Both the position numbers and the translations under genes were made by a program. The notes under the pieces were generated by a model. That model had not been told where the DNA came from. It did not search any database and saw only the letters and a list, made by a program, of their open reading frames with translations. A stretch of DNA of 64,000 nt from Oryzias latipes (Eukaryota; Chordata; Actinopteri; Beloniformes; Adrianichthyidae). Within the stretch, counting starts at the first letter, position 1. The number at the start of each line of letters is the position of its first letter. The stretch is taken from the NCBI RefSeq assembly GCF_002234675.1, contig NC_019881.2, positions 19,159,494 through 19,223,493 of the forward strand, given 5' to 3'. Below are positions 10,555 to 22,272 of the stretch, in pieces.

Positions 10555-11990
10555 TTTAAACGTAATAAAAGTTAGGAACTAATGACTGAATCGATTCCTG
10601 GTGGGGCACATTTCCTAAACATAATTTTTTTAATTGATCAGCGATCCTTCTGCTAAATTTTGAGTTAACTTCATTAAAATCATCGTAACTGCAAATGTTG
10701 CTGCTGTTATGAGCGAAAATGTCTCTAATAAAAATATTTAAAGAAATGCAATGATAGACATCATCTTTGTGCTTTTATTGGACAAAGTCAGAAGATGCTT
10801 GCTAACACTCAACTTTGTGTTTTTTCAATGTTCAATGTAAGATCTCACTTCTTCAGAGGAAAAGCAAAGAGGAATCAGTGTTGACACAGTGAGTGATGCA
10901 AACCCACATCAGCTATGCCTTTTTTATACAAGTTAGAAAGGATGTGATGGATGAAAAAAGGCTTTTTATCATGTTCGCTTATGTTGAAAGGATTTGAAGA
11001 AATTTTTCAAATCGAGCTAAATAATTAAATTGCTACAATCAAACATACATTCAGATTTTTCTTGATACAAATTCTACTAAAGTGTCGGAAAGAAAATCCA
11101 AACATCATGAACAAGTCGCAATTAAGCAAAAAGGATGTAACTGATTTACACAATATAGCTAATTTTGGTAAGTTATAATACACTCAGTCATTGAGTTAAT
11201 ACATCTCTGCAGTGATCTATGTCTCAATCAGTGAGATCCATAATTAAACATCAATAGGACCAAATGATCTATATATATTTTAAAGGCAAATCACAATAAA
11301 AAGTAAAGATTTTATTGGGATTATAGTTTATTTGTTCTGATCAAAAGAATTTTAAAAACTGCAAAGCCTATCTTGGACAGATTTGCCTGAGGGTTCATCA
11401 AAGCCTCCAAAGACCTCAGACAGAGGATCATTATGAGATCAGTGAGTACAGTACGCTCAAACGCATCGAATCCTAGTTCAGCTCACAGCACAGCATGATC
11501 ACTGTGCTGCTTAGCATGAAACACCCCTCTCTTGTGGTGTCACAGAGCATTACAGGGACTCTGCCGCACTTTCTTTCACGCTTTCTTTCACGCTTTTGAC
11601 CAAAATATACACATTAAAATTCACATTTTAAATAAAAGTGATCTTAAGGGGCCACCCAGTTGTCCTTGAAGATGACAACAAAACCCACCAGGAATGGTTG
11701 CAGTAGTGAAATATCTATTGATGCAAAAGGAACAAACACGAAAAATTTCTAAACATAATTCTAACATCTTTTACTTTTGACACAAGTTCCTTTCAAAATA
11801 AAAATACACCTTGTGTCAAATATCCTCCAGTTGAAGATTTACATGCAAGGAAGTCATCTTCTATCATCATGACTTATGTTTACCTTCATTCTTTTTCTTA
11901 TTTTACAATCAACAGCTGTGAAGAATCCATTTTTTTTTTCATTTATACATGGAAATGCAAATATGTACTTTAATTACTTCTTTGTCTCTG
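10555..11990. other. AT-rich spacer
   Basis: No gene is seen. The segment 11380-11560 is more balanced in base composition and includes the inverted pair cagcacag/ctgtgctg; it may be a conserved element. The rest is AT-rich. Confidence 0.5.
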
Positions 11991-11994
11991 AACA

Positions 11995-12235
11995 GTACCT
12001 GTGTTCAAGGTGTACCCCACCTTTGCCCAAATGTGGCTGGGATAGGCTCCAGCAACTCACCGACTACAAAAGGAATTAAACAGGTTTAGAAAATGGATGA
12101 TAGCCTAAAATTCCAGCCATGCGGACATATTCTTATTCTGCTGTATCCCTTTCAGGGTCACAGGTTCTAACCTGACCACTGTTGGGCGAAGGTAGGTTAC
12201 ACCCTGGACAGGTCCATAGCCTGTCGCAGAGCCTA
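11995..12235. repeat. Two SINE tail fragments in opposite orientation
   Basis: The interval 12000-12095 carries ctgggataggctccagcaac, the tail of the common fish SINE, in + orientation. The interval 12140-12235 carries ttcagggtcacagg and acaccctggacaggtcc, part of the same kind of element in the opposite orientation. Full copies for comparison are at 20079-20437 and, degraded, 29650-29935. Confidence 0.65.
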
Positions 12236-13830
12236 AAGCTCAAAACTTGAATTAAGAATCTAAAATGATGACAGTCACACATGTGATAGAAAACAGTACG
12301 CTTTCTTAATGTATTTGTGCAGATTGCATCAAAAAGTGTGTGAATTGTGTTATATTGTGTAGACTGCAAATTATTTAAATACTATTTTTCGTTTTGGCAT
12401 GTTTACATGCTTCCATTTGTCCTTAGAAATGTTTTTGATTTATGTTTTTTAATTCATATTGTATATTCATATTGTATTGGAATTCATGAATTCCAATAAA
12501 ATGTTTACTAAATATAGTTTTGTTCTTTTATTTTCTTTCTAAGTTTATTTTTTTAACAATGCAAAAAATGAGTTTAAAAGATTTGTAATTATTATTGTTA
12601 TTATTTTTGCCTAAAATATGAATGATTGCTAGAATCCCTCTACAAAAAAACTAACTTTGAAAGTAATTTTTCAAATTAAACTTCAAATTAAACTTTTTCA
12701 AATCTAAACTTGAAATTTCAGTATATAAAAACCAAAAATGTTTGTAAGCAAAGTATTTTCACTAATGATTGCATTTTCATTTTCAAGTGATGGTTTTTTT
12801 TTTCTCGTTTTCTGCCCGACGACACATTTTTCTGAGCATTGTTTTTAGTTTCGGTGAGTCCAGTCGCATTCTACAGACCATTTCATTCAACCAGACTATT
12901 TTTGACCAATCAAAATGCTCTAAATTCCTAAACATGGGAGAAAGAACTCCCACTCACAGCACAACACCGTGACACCCCCATCTTCCACCCCCCCAGTCAT
13001 GAAACGAGCTCTATAAGGGGCCATCTGTTCTCGACAGCGGTGTTGATGGTAAAATTGAGGGTGTTAATGATGACTCACATTTGGTGGGAAAGAACAAGCA
13101 GGTACACAGAGTGTTCCCCGACCCCGACCCCCACTCAGGAACAAGACAAAGACACAAAATATCACCATTTTGTCCGGTTTCTACTTCTACAAAGTCCTTT
13201 TCTACTTGATAAGTGCCTTTTCAGTAAAATGGAACGACTTGTTTGAAGTCAAGAAATCTTGAAAATCTTCAGTTATTTTATTTTATTCTCAAGTTTTGCA
13301 TAAAAAAGACAGTCTTTTTCTACTTAGAATTTAGTTTTTTGTACCATTTAAGGTGTATTGCGTAACATTTTGAAATAAATATATTTATTTTTTTTACAAA
13401 AGAAGCTGAGGTTTTGCAAACAAAGATCGGCTCAATAATGTGATTTGACCCTTTCACACCTGAATTTATTTCCAACTATGAAAAACGAAAAGTTTACTCA
13501 TGTTTTTGCTTTCGAGTAGATTAGGGTAATTTTAGAATCGAAAGGCTTTGATGTATATTTCCATCAATAGATTAAAAGTCAATACTAAGAGCAAATTGTA
13601 GAGTAAAAAAATACTCAAAAAGGCCCTGAACCACTGAGGATTAAAGATATAAAACTCTTTTTTGATCAATAGACACTTATCATAAGACACATTTCTACTT
13701 GTCAGAGCAAAATACCGTAATTTAAACGTTTAGAATTTCATTTCAAAAGGGCAGGACAACGCACAATGTTTCAAAAACAATTTACCAAAACAAATTCGAC
13801 CAGTTCTATTGGCTTTTTTTTTAACTTATC
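12236..13830. other. Spacer with one promoter-like island
   Basis: Mostly AT-rich. It contains a perfect 22-bp palindrome at 12476-12497. The segment 12880-13160 is GC-richer and includes ctctataagggg, an E-box (catctg) and an AP-1 motif (tgactca), so it may be an enhancer or cryptic promoter. No gene is seen. Confidence 0.4.
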
Positions 13831-13899
13831 ACAAGAGAAAAACGTCTTTTTTTTCCAAATATTTTACTTGTTTTGATGGCATTTTTCCAATTGAAAGGA

Positions 13900-14180
13900 C
13901 ATATTTAAAAAAAGATAACGCCAAGCTCCTCAGCACCAGCCATTTCTTTAGATTGATGGGTGACATCATGTGACCTCCAATGCGCCCCCTCCGCCCTGTT
14001 AGCTGCAGCTCGGGATAAACAGCCTCCACCTGTGAGTCTGCCTTAGCGCTCCAACGACTCAGCTATCTTCAATCAGTAATTTAGTATTTTCAAAGCCAGA
14101 CCGCCGCCGCCTTGCATCAGCCTGTTTCTCTGATTAGCTGCCAGGCTCGGCTGAAAGAACAAACTTTGAAATTTGTATTA
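13900..14180. promoter_or_regulatory. Candidate regulatory element 3' of myf5
   Basis: Unique GC-richer DNA directly downstream of the myf5 3' end. It holds clustered E-boxes (cagctg in gttagctgcagctcggg, cacctg near 14027) and homeodomain-type cores (gattagctg). Function is inferred from composition and position. Confidence 0.25.
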
Positions 14181-14333
14181 AAAAAACGAAATTTAATGAT
14201 GACATGACATGTAAAGAGCAACAAAACGGCTTAAATATGACATTTCTGAATAATGTACTGTTACATTAAATATGCGTCAGTGGGTATAACAGCATAAATG
14301 GAACATATTTTACATATTTACAGTTCTTGTGCA

Positions 14334-14339
14334 TTTATT
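14334..14339 (-). terminator. Polyadenylation signal of myf5
   Basis: AATAAA on the minus strand (tttatt on +), about 95 nt after the myf5 stop codon. It is the first such signal, implying a short 3' UTR. Confidence 0.55.
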
Positions 14340-14432
14340 GAAGGTTGCCGCACATCCGGCGAGTCGTTCTCACGCAGAATAAGTTCTTCCCGACTGGCAT
14401 GGTCATATTTTCTCCTCAGAGAGAACCGTTTT

Positions 14433-14629
14433 TCACAGGACGTGGTAGACGGGTCTGGATCCAGAGTTCTCAGGAGTGCAGGGCTGAGAGTCGGAGCTGC
14501 TGGGGGAGAAGGTTGCGGCGTCCCTCAGGGCAGCCGGTCCACCGCTGGACTCCACGGAGGACAGGCGGTCAACAATGCTCGACAGGCACTCCAGGCTGGA
14601 GGCGCCGGCTGTCTTGTTGTCCAAACTCT
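14433..14629 (-). CDS. myf5: myf5 exon 3, helix III region and C terminus
   Basis: The acceptor is tttattccag. The joined frame reads [18 protein letters not shown], then the conserved amphipathic helix and a Ser/Pro-rich end ([14 protein letters not shown]) before the stop at 14433-14435. Confidence 0.95.
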
Positions 14630-15918
14630 CTGGAATAAAAAAGATGCTCAGTCAGGTTCTCTCTGCATACACGGATCTCCATGAATTCCCCTTAAAGCAG
14701 CACATGTCAGACTGCAGCTGCTGTCAGAAAGTCTTACCATTCTTTGTATAAGAATAGCTGCTGCTGTAGTTTGCATTCAGCTGTTGCCACACCGGACTGC
14801 TGCCTCCTGCCTGGAAGGGCACAAGAAATGAAGAACTGTCCTTGAACTTTTGAAAACACAGAAACACACACACAACGGTTGCTGACACACAAAAATGAAG
14901 ATGCAGTGGAAACACAAAAGCTTCCAACCTCCTTTAATATTCTGGACAGGCTTATAAATCCTGAATTCCAAAGTTATTGGCTTCTTTATTTCACCTTAAA
15001 GTCAAAGCCCCCCCCTCACCCCCTCGCTTTTCCATGCCCAGTTCCGACTGTGGCGAATTGATTCTGTCAGTGGAAGCAACACCAGTTTGTGCAAGATGAC
15101 ACTTTCTGCGAGTAAATCTGCAGAAAATCCTGGCAGCGGCGCCGAACATGCAGTCAGGATGGAATGCAGGAGTGCGCCCGCTTTTCCCTGCCAGACTTCA
15201 TAAGCTGGATTTTCTTTGGTTTATTGAGGCTATAAAGCGCCCAGAGAGCATCAGAATGGGTCGCGTTATTGTCTGATCACACTGATGGGTGCTAATGAAC
15301 GGAAACAAACACAAGAAAATGACCAAGCTGAGGCTGCAAAATGAATGAAAAGAAGAAACGCTGCATGAAAAAGATCCCAAATCGATTTTAGGTGTTTGAG
15401 TCTTAAGTGGTCGGCATCCATGCAGGCTAAGTCAGAGCTTCTGTAGATGTTTGAACATGCCTTACCATGCCATCGGAGCAGCTCGACAGAGGACTTCCAG
15501 GCTCAGAGCTGCTCTCTCCAGGCAGGCCGTAAAAGTTCTCCACCTGCTCCCGCAGCAGCTCCTGCAGGCTTTCGATGTACTGGATGGCGTTGCGCAGGAT
15601 CTCCACCTTGGGAAGGCGCTGGCTTGGGTTGGCCGAGGTGCAGCGCCTCAGTGCTTCAAAGGCGTGGTTGACCTTTTTGAGCCGCCGGCGCTCCCGCATG
15701 GTGGCCGCCCGTCTGCGGTCCACAAAGCTGGATTTGCGCTTGCAGGCCTTGCAGGCCCACTGGAGGCAGTGTCCCGGCTGGTGGGGGGCTCCGGGAACCC
15801 TGACGTGCTCGTCCTCCTCAGAGCCGGTGAGCTCTAGGCTGGAGCCGAACTCCAGGTCGTCTGGGGACAAAGCACAAGCTCTGTCGTAGAAGGCCTGGGA
15901 TGGAGAAAAAACATCCAT
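14433..15918 (-). CDS. myf5: Myogenic factor 5 (Myf5), bHLH transcription factor
   Basis: Myf5 is a nuclear bHLH activator that heterodimerises with E proteins at CANNTG E-boxes and commits cells to skeletal muscle. The model is complement(join(14433-14629, 14738-14810, 15466-15918)), 240 residues. The Cys/His-rich domain with the Trp motif (WACKACKRK, about 54-62) precedes the basic region ([16 protein letters not shown], about 67-82, with the myogenic Ala-Thr pair) and helix-loop-helix to about 119. Exon 3 encodes the helix III region ([13 protein letters not shown]) and ends with the conserved YHVL. Exon borders match the vertebrate MRF three-exon plan. The start ATG at 15918 (agccATGGATG) has a strong context. 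The protein is shorter than human MYF5 (255), mainly at the N terminus. It lies 5-6 kb downstream of myf6 on the same strand. Confidence 0.97.
14738..14810 (-). CDS. myf5: myf5 exon 2
   Basis: A short exon of 73 nt with acceptor cccttccag and donor aatg|gtaaga, phase 0 in and phase 1 out. It starts [10 protein letters not shown], aligning with PECNSPVWSR of mammalian Myf5 through the shared SPVW. Confidence 0.93.
14811..15465 (-). other. myf5 intron 1
   Basis: A 655-nt GT-AG intron. It holds no recognisable repeat or exon. A pyrimidine-rich stretch lies near 15010-15040 and a mixed-composition part at 15060-15250. Confidence 0.85.
15466..15918 (-). CDS. myf5: myf5 exon 1 (coding), bHLH
   Basis: It encodes residues 1-151, ending SCSDGM exactly where mammalian exon 1 ends, with donor atg|gtaagg and phase 0. 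It includes the Cys/His domain and the full bHLH. The open frame continues past the donor only by chance. Confidence 0.95.
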
Positions 15919-16027
15919 GGCTGGGAGAAGAAGTGGATGGCAAGATGGCCAAAAGGGAAGGAAGGAGGTGCTGGATGAAAGAGAGGAGACTTCTGAGTGA
16001 TATGAGGGGTCTGTTGCCCCAGGCCCC

Positions 16028-16036
16028 CCTTATATG
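16028..16036 (-). promoter_or_regulatory. myf5 TATA box
   Basis: On the minus strand the sequence reads catataagg, about 110 nt upstream of the ATG. A start site about 25-30 nt downstream would give an 80-nt 5' UTR. A CCAAT motif (ggccaatgtggg) and a homeodomain-type core (ggtaattagatc, about 16069-16081) lie just upstream. Confidence 0.7.
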
Positions 16037-16560
16037 TCCCCTGGCTGAAGCCCAGGGCCCACATTGGCCAGATCTAATTACCATGGCCCATTGGCCCAGC
16101 CTGAAGTTAGTTCAGCTCCCTCCCTGCCCCGTCCCTACTTCTCACCCCCCAGTACCCTGCCGAGTTTCCCACATCTGCAATCACTGGTGTTTTCCTACTC
16201 ATCCCTGTATTCTCCTGCTTGCTCTTCTTCAGCGAAGATGGTGTATTGAAGACGCCTCTGCACCACCTTTCGCTGTGACACCCCGAATGAAGACGGCGAA
16301 GGCAAATTGCCTGGGAAAAATGTCCGGACCACTCTCTGGAGCGCGCGGGCCGCTTTTTACGGCACCGACGACAGCGTTGCAGATGCACCCCAGCTGCAAA
16401 GAAAGGTGTAACATTTCAAGCCCCGTGAACTTAGAATGGCGGCAAAGCCCCTCTAAACACCCAAACCCCATCATTCGGGGTGAAGCCATCGCTGGGCCCC
16501 AAACACAAACGACACCAACCTCCAAGGACCAAATTTGAACCATTAAAGGTTATTGCTGCC
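16037..16560 (-). promoter_or_regulatory. myf5 upstream proximal regulatory region (candidate)
   Basis: This interval is GC-richer and unique compared with the AT-rich DNA beyond 16560. It includes E-boxes (cagctg near 16391) and CpG-containing stretches. Directly abutting the TATA box, it is the natural proximal promoter/enhancer. The 212-codon open frame on the + strand here is not considered a gene. Confidence 0.45.
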
Positions 16561-17343
16561 GGTCAGTTTGGGACACAGATGGTCAGGATGCTGCAGCAGC
16601 TGAAAAAAAGAGCAAGTTTAAGGAGGGTTCCTCCTTCAGGCAGAACTCCTGACTTATATTCACAAATAACTGTTCACATAAAAATAAATTGATATTAATG
16701 GAAGTCTTCCAAACTTTAGTTGGATGTATTTCTAACCTTTAAAATGAGGTGAAATGCATCTGATCGGCTACATTTAGAGGAATATTAAGCACCATCTGGA
16801 TTTATTTACATACTTCTTGTACTAAACACTCACACGATTTTTCAAATTTTAGCTTTTAAAATATAAATCATGTTAACAAACCACCATGTTTGTTTGAAAC
16901 AGCAATATAGATGTTGTTCCTTTTTTCCGTTGGTGTTACCCAAAAGTAGTCATTTTACTGTGAAAGAACTACAAGCTTGAGTTATGTTATCTATTTTTGG
17001 TGTACATCACTTTGTACTATATTAGAAATGTAATATGCCAATTAAATAAATATTGATTTGGTTTTCAAAATGATTTGATTTGATAAGCAAGAAAATATTA
17101 AAATACAATTTATTACACTCTACTTACTGTAAAACAGGTTTTTTCAGCAGGGTTCTACTCTGCAGTACATAAATCTCAGACATACAAAGTTTAGATTTTT
17201 TATTTTGTCTTAAGAAGTATTCAGTTAGAATACGTCCTAAACACACATACATGGTCTATAGTATACATGCTGTACTCGGGTTTGCTTAACCACCCTCTAG
17301 TATACTACCTTCTGCTTAGGGCAAAATAATTATTCATGATAGT
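16561..17343. other. AT-rich spacer, myf5-myf6 interval
   Basis: No gene is seen. The end (17220-17320) contains tagtatac-type motifs that reappear at 17840-18020 beyond the microsatellite, suggesting that the microsatellite sits inside a dispersed repeat. Confidence 0.5.
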
Positions 17344-17344
17344 T

Positions 17345-17792
<448 letters not shown>

Positions 17793-17839
17793 CTCCATAT
17801 CAATCGATCGATTAGCTAAAAGTTTTACACCTGAAGTTC

Positions 17840-18025
17840 ATTTTTTTAAGGATACTTCAGTATCAGTGAAGGTCTACTACAGACCCCATACTCGTAGTGT
17901 AGAAAGTATACAATTGAATTCTTCTTTAGATTGTATGAAAAACTAAACTTTAAGTATACTGCCTCACTTTTAGTACATAGGTATACTTGTAGTACACTTA
18001 AATAGACCACTTTTTGCAATGGTTA
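17840..18025. repeat. Dispersed repeat rich in tagtatac motifs
   Basis: It contains agtatacttgtagtacactt and related short palindromic motifs resembling the flank at 17220-17320. This is probably one repeat split by the microsatellite. No coding potential. Confidence 0.4.
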
Positions 18026-18780
18026 ATACAGGTAAGTTGTGTTTAAATATAATGTAAACATGACATATTTTCTTTTTTTCCTTAGGAAATATGTTTATAA
18101 TCCAGTTTACAACTTTGAACTCTGAGCTGAAGATTCTCTTCCGGTCGCTTCTCCACCGGGTGATTCGGTTGGTGACAGCTCACATGGATACAATGCGGAT
18201 GTTTCTCACAATGTGCCAAAAGCGTTTGCAGCCGCACGCACCTAAGAAAACAGGCACAGCCTTAACTGTGGCCAGGAGTTTGGGTTTGCACACAGCTGAA
18301 GAAGACATCGGCGCGCCTGCGCCTGCGGAGGATCAAAGGCTGTCCGAGAACAGTGTCAACAATGAGAAAAAAAGCTTGCACGGACCCAGGGATAAGTGGG
18401 TGAGATTGGGCGAAGCACATGGCGCATGCATGGAGCTTCGGAGGAAGCGCGTGCATGGCTGGACATGTGATCTGTCCAAACCTGGGTCTCATGGGAACCC
18501 TCAGAGGTCGTTTTTCTGTTGTTCTCAAGGGTCAAAGACAGAGTTAAGTGAAGGGCAGGGGTGATCTTTTATGTCCACCTTCCTCACGTCTGAAAACCTT
18601 ATTTCTTTCTCGTGCTTGGACCATGTCTGGTTTGGTCTGACATGAACATGTTGGGAGTCTTATGTTGTTTGGAGCCAAAACAAAGATTCATGACATGATG
18701 TGAAAACCCAAAAATGTAGAAAATCTTCAAGAACAAAACAGCTTTTCTCCTCTCCGATTTACATTTCCAGAAAAAGAAGA
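18026..18780. other. Spacer with GC-richer block
   Basis: The block 18110-18560 is GC-richer and has a 157-codon + strand frame with no recognised similarity, skewed composition and no splice or promoter support. It may be a relic of a mobile element or regulatory DNA. Confidence 0.35.
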
Positions 18781-19200
18781 GAAAGAAAAGTAGAAAAAAT
18801 GAAACATTTTGAGTGGCAACACCATTTGTTTGGCAGAGAGCAGAAAGCGGTGGATTGCCAGCTCTGCTGAGCCTCTCACATGGCCGGCCGGATCCTCAAG
18901 GAAAGTCCTGGAGAAGTCAGAGCATCCAGGGTTACAGGCCTGCTTTCATCAGCTTTACTTTTTGGAGGTTCTCAGCCAAATGAGACTTTAACGGTGTTGT
19001 CAGTTCAAAACAGCTGGACACACAGAAAACACAATTCACACTGCAGGTTTGGAGAGCTGAGAAACTCTTTTTAGACAAAGATCTCTGCAGAACCAGACAT
19101 CAAACTTCTCAAAAAAAACTAAAAATAAATGAGGAGCACAGCTATCAGGCTGAGCGAGCATGAGCCCATTAACAGAGTATTAATGCTGGGAGCTCTCAGG
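18781..19200. promoter_or_regulatory. Candidate muscle enhancer between myf5 and myf6
   Basis: A unique segment with a consensus MEF2 site (ctaaaaataa, 19119-19128), an E-box (cagctg near 19010) and homeodomain cores (cattaacag, tattaatgc near 19170-19185). MEF2 plus E-box pairing is typical of myogenic enhancers. It sits about 3 kb upstream of myf5. The assignment is inference. Confidence 0.35.
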
Positions 19201-19559
19201 TTTCTGTCTGCTCTCCACACAGAAACTGGATCTTTATGAAAGAGGTGGTTTTGCAGGAAAAACGCTGCATCAGATGCTGCTTTCCTGGACATTTTAGAGT
19301 TTTAATGCAGCTCAGGTTTAGAAGAAGTTCTGACACCATGAACACAACTGAAACTACAAAGCAATAATAAAATGAAGGAAATAATAATTCTCTCATGTTA
19401 TGTGTGTTGTCTGACCTTTATGTACTGCAGAGCAGGAACCTGCTGAAAAACAGTTTTTGAAATGACTCTGGCCAGATTGTTTCTGTTTTTTTTTAAATAT
19501 ATTCCTGTTAAATAAATCAAATCAATTTAAAATAAACAAAGGTTTGAAATTCAATTAGA

Positions 19560-21180
19560 TGTGCATAGGCAGCTTTTCAATTGTGTGCTTGATTAGGAAT
19601 GTGTCATTTATTGTGTTACTATTAAAATGTAAAGCGTCAAGAAAAATACAGATGCCCAAAGGGGACATTATTTTAAAGATCAATGAAAGAAAAACCTAAA
19701 AGACCAATTTATGAAAAACATTAAAAACATTAAAATATATATTTATAATTGAAGATCTTTTTGTTTAGATAATAAACAGAAGTAAAACATTTATGTTGAA
19801 AAAATGAAACAAAAACTTAAAAACTCAAATAAAAAAACCCATTCAGATGTTAAAAAATAAATATATAAAAAAAAACGTTTAACAAATGACGCAAAAACGT
19901 CTTAATTGTTTTGTTTGACAAATGTTATTTACATTTTTCTTTTGGTCAAAAGTGTCCCTTTTTCCATTGTAACCTTCAAAAGGTGAACAGTATGGATGCG
20001 AAGAGGAGACAATATTTTAAAGATCAATGAAAAAAACTCAAAGCACAAACTAAATTATAAAAAATTGTGTATATTTATTCATCTTCTTCCGTTTTGTCCG
20101 TTTCAGGGTCACTGGCTGCTGGAGCCTATCCCAGTTATTTGTGGGTGTAGGCAGGGGACACCCTGGACTGTTTGTCAGTCTGTTGCAGGGTCACAATCAC
20201 ACACCCTCACATTCACACCTATGGACATTTAGAGTTGCCAATTAACCTATGTTATGCATGTTTTTGGATGGTTGGAGGAAGCTGGAGAAAACCCACGCAT
20301 ACACGGGGAGAACATGCAAACTCCAGACAGAAAGGTCCCCCATTGATGTTCTGTTTCAGGTCCCCCAGCCATGGCTTGAACTGGGGGCCTTCTTGCTGTG
20401 AGGCAAGAGCGCTGACCACTGCGCCACTGTGCAGCCCTTTTTTCATTACATATGAAAAGTTTAAAATAGAAATTCAAAGTGAATACTCAAAAAGACAAAA
20501 ACTGCAAAAAATAACAAACAAACAAGTGGAGCAAAAACAACTTGTTTGGGTTGACATGTTGTTTAGATGAGCTTTTTTTATTCTAAAAAGCACAGTGTTT
20601 GTTTCACTTGTTTCTGTTTCCTTGTGTAAACCTTTAAAATGTAAAGCATGAAATTTAGTTGGAACTATACGGGAGCCTAAAGACGATAAGATTTTAAAGA
20701 TCAGTGCAAAACCTCAAAACACAAACTAAATCATGGTAAAAATGAAGTGTTTTGTGTTTTAAGATAATAAACAAAAACATTCTTTTAACTAACAACTAAA
20801 ATAGATATATACAAAAAAGTAAAACTTTAAAACACGGAAAGACAAATTAGAATAAAAGTAAAAAACAAAAATTGTGAGAACATTTTCGAACCAGAGACGC
20901 AAAAACAATTTGATTGCTTTTGTGTAACAAATTATGTTTCACTTGTTTCAGTTTCACAAAAACTAAAATGGTAAAAAAAATGTTTATACATTTAAAAAAA
21001 ATCAAAATAATGTAACATAACAAATATTTTACTAAAATCTTAAATATTTATATAAGGGAAAGACATTAAAATAAGCGAAGCAAAAACTTGTTGGATTATT
21101 GTGTTTGGCAAATATTTACGTTCTTCAGGGGGCTGATGGGAAATTTCTTTAGAATGTTGTGTTTTTTGCAAATACATTTA
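19560..21180. repeat. Degenerate tandem repeat, about four AT-rich units
   Basis: Blocks recur in order: ttttaaagatcaatgaaa at about 19672, 20012 and 20692 (gatcagtg in the last), and gcaaaaac followed by ttg-rich DNA at about 19891, 20531, 20899 and 21079. After subtracting the SINE at 20079-20437, the spacing is about 200-350 bp. Units are diverged, and no frame is maintained. Confidence 0.6.
20079..20437 (-). mobile_element. tRNA-derived SINE, near full length
   Basis: Read on the minus strand, it starts gggctgcacagtggcgcagt, with a tRNA-like A box (tggcgcagtgg) and a degenerate B box. It continues with the block gtttgcatgttctccccgtg and a tail with ctgggataggctccagcagc. This is a very common teleost repeat type. 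It interrupts the tandem repeat around it, so it inserted later. Confidence 0.85.
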
Positions 21181-21985
21181 AATTGAAATTATAAAGATTT
21201 GGCAAAAACAATAAATGAAATAGGACAGCAGTAAAGAACATGAACTTCAGTGAGTCCAGTGACAGAGAAATTACAAATGTCAAAGCTAAAATTAGATCAA
21301 AGGGAATCAAACTATAAAAAAAAGGCTATAAACTTAAAAGCTTAACAGCTGCTGCAAACAGAAAAGGCCCTTTAAATAGAATTGAGGAGCATTCCTGTTT
21401 CTTCACGTGCTCATTAAATATCTGGTTTGGACCATTTTTGTGACTTTAAAGGGGATTTAAAGTTGTTTTAAGGAGTTTTCCTTTTGTTAATTAGATTTAT
21501 TGCTTAAGGTGAGTCTTGGTAAACCTCATAAGGATTTCTAAAGCTTTATCTGTGTCCGCCTGCAAAGCAGAAATGAGACTTGGAGGTCAAACAAGTTTGT
21601 GTGACGTCTGCAGGGATCAGAGCCCACAAGCAGCGACTCAAAGACAAAGTTTATGGATTCTCTTGGCATCAACGTCGTCTTACGTGATGTCATGAAGGCA
21701 CAAGCAACGATGAATCCAGGTTTAATGGCTCACATAACTCCAATACCCCAGTGGGCTTAACACCAAGCCTGCAACTTTCCATGCACAACATGTGATCGGG
21801 GCAGAAGGGGAGGAGTCGTACGGAGGAGACTCAGGTTACCCTGATGTGTCAGACCTCAAACAAAGAGACGCTGCTTCACATTTGGATTTGTTATTTATTT
21901 TTTACATATAATCATTTTTATGGAAAAAATAATGATATTTTTAAATAATTTGAAATCATTCAAAAAACAGCAAGTGAAAAATCAC
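21181..21985. other. Spacer downstream of myf6
   Basis: No gene is seen. The part 21400-21850 is unique with mixed composition and a core agggggagg-type motif, possibly regulatory. The part 21880-21985 is AT-rich. Confidence 0.4.
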
Positions 21986-21989
21986 ATTC

Positions 21990-21995
21990 TTTATT
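21990..21995 (-). terminator. Polyadenylation signal of myf6
   Basis: AATAAA on the minus strand, about 170 nt after the myf6 stop codon. A further one lies near 21892. Confidence 0.5.
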
Positions 21996-22162
21996 TCTGT
22001 TGGTCAGCAATATGTACAAATATTCTAACCAAATGTCACGTTTCTTCAAGATACTGTTGGCTTTGCAACATCATATAAATAGATTTTAGCACAAAAAAAA
22101 AATATGTACAGATTAGAAGAAAAAAAACAATGACAATTATTTCTAGGGCCTTTGCCAATGCT

Positions 22163-22272
22163 TCAATTTTCTGACCCTCCAGCCGAGAAGTGGATTTTCT
22201 CGCCGTTCGTGATGCTGTTTACGATGGAGGAGAGACGCAGGAGGCTGGAGGATGCGGAGGACTCACTGGAAC
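22163..22272 (-). CDS. myf6: myf6 exon 3, helix III and C terminus
   Basis: 110 nt with acceptor tttcctctaag. The frame reads [20 protein letters not shown] and then a short fish-type C terminus ending GGSEN before TGA at 22163-22165. SSASSSL-CLSSIV is the family signature; here the Cys is Arg. Confidence 0.95.

Noticed and set aside
15427..15465. Continuation of the myf5 exon 1 frame past SCSDGM
   Set aside because: It lies beyond a consensus donor placed exactly where vertebrate Myf5 exon 1 ends; the following residues do not match Myf5.
15900..16538. 212-codon + strand frame opposite the myf5 start and promoter
   Set aside because: Antisense to a real promoter and exon, no similarity, no splice or promoter support; GC-rich DNA keeps frames open.
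18091..18564. 157-codon + strand frame in the myf5-myf6 spacer
   Set aside because: No recognised domain, no promoter or splice context; reported only as spacer.
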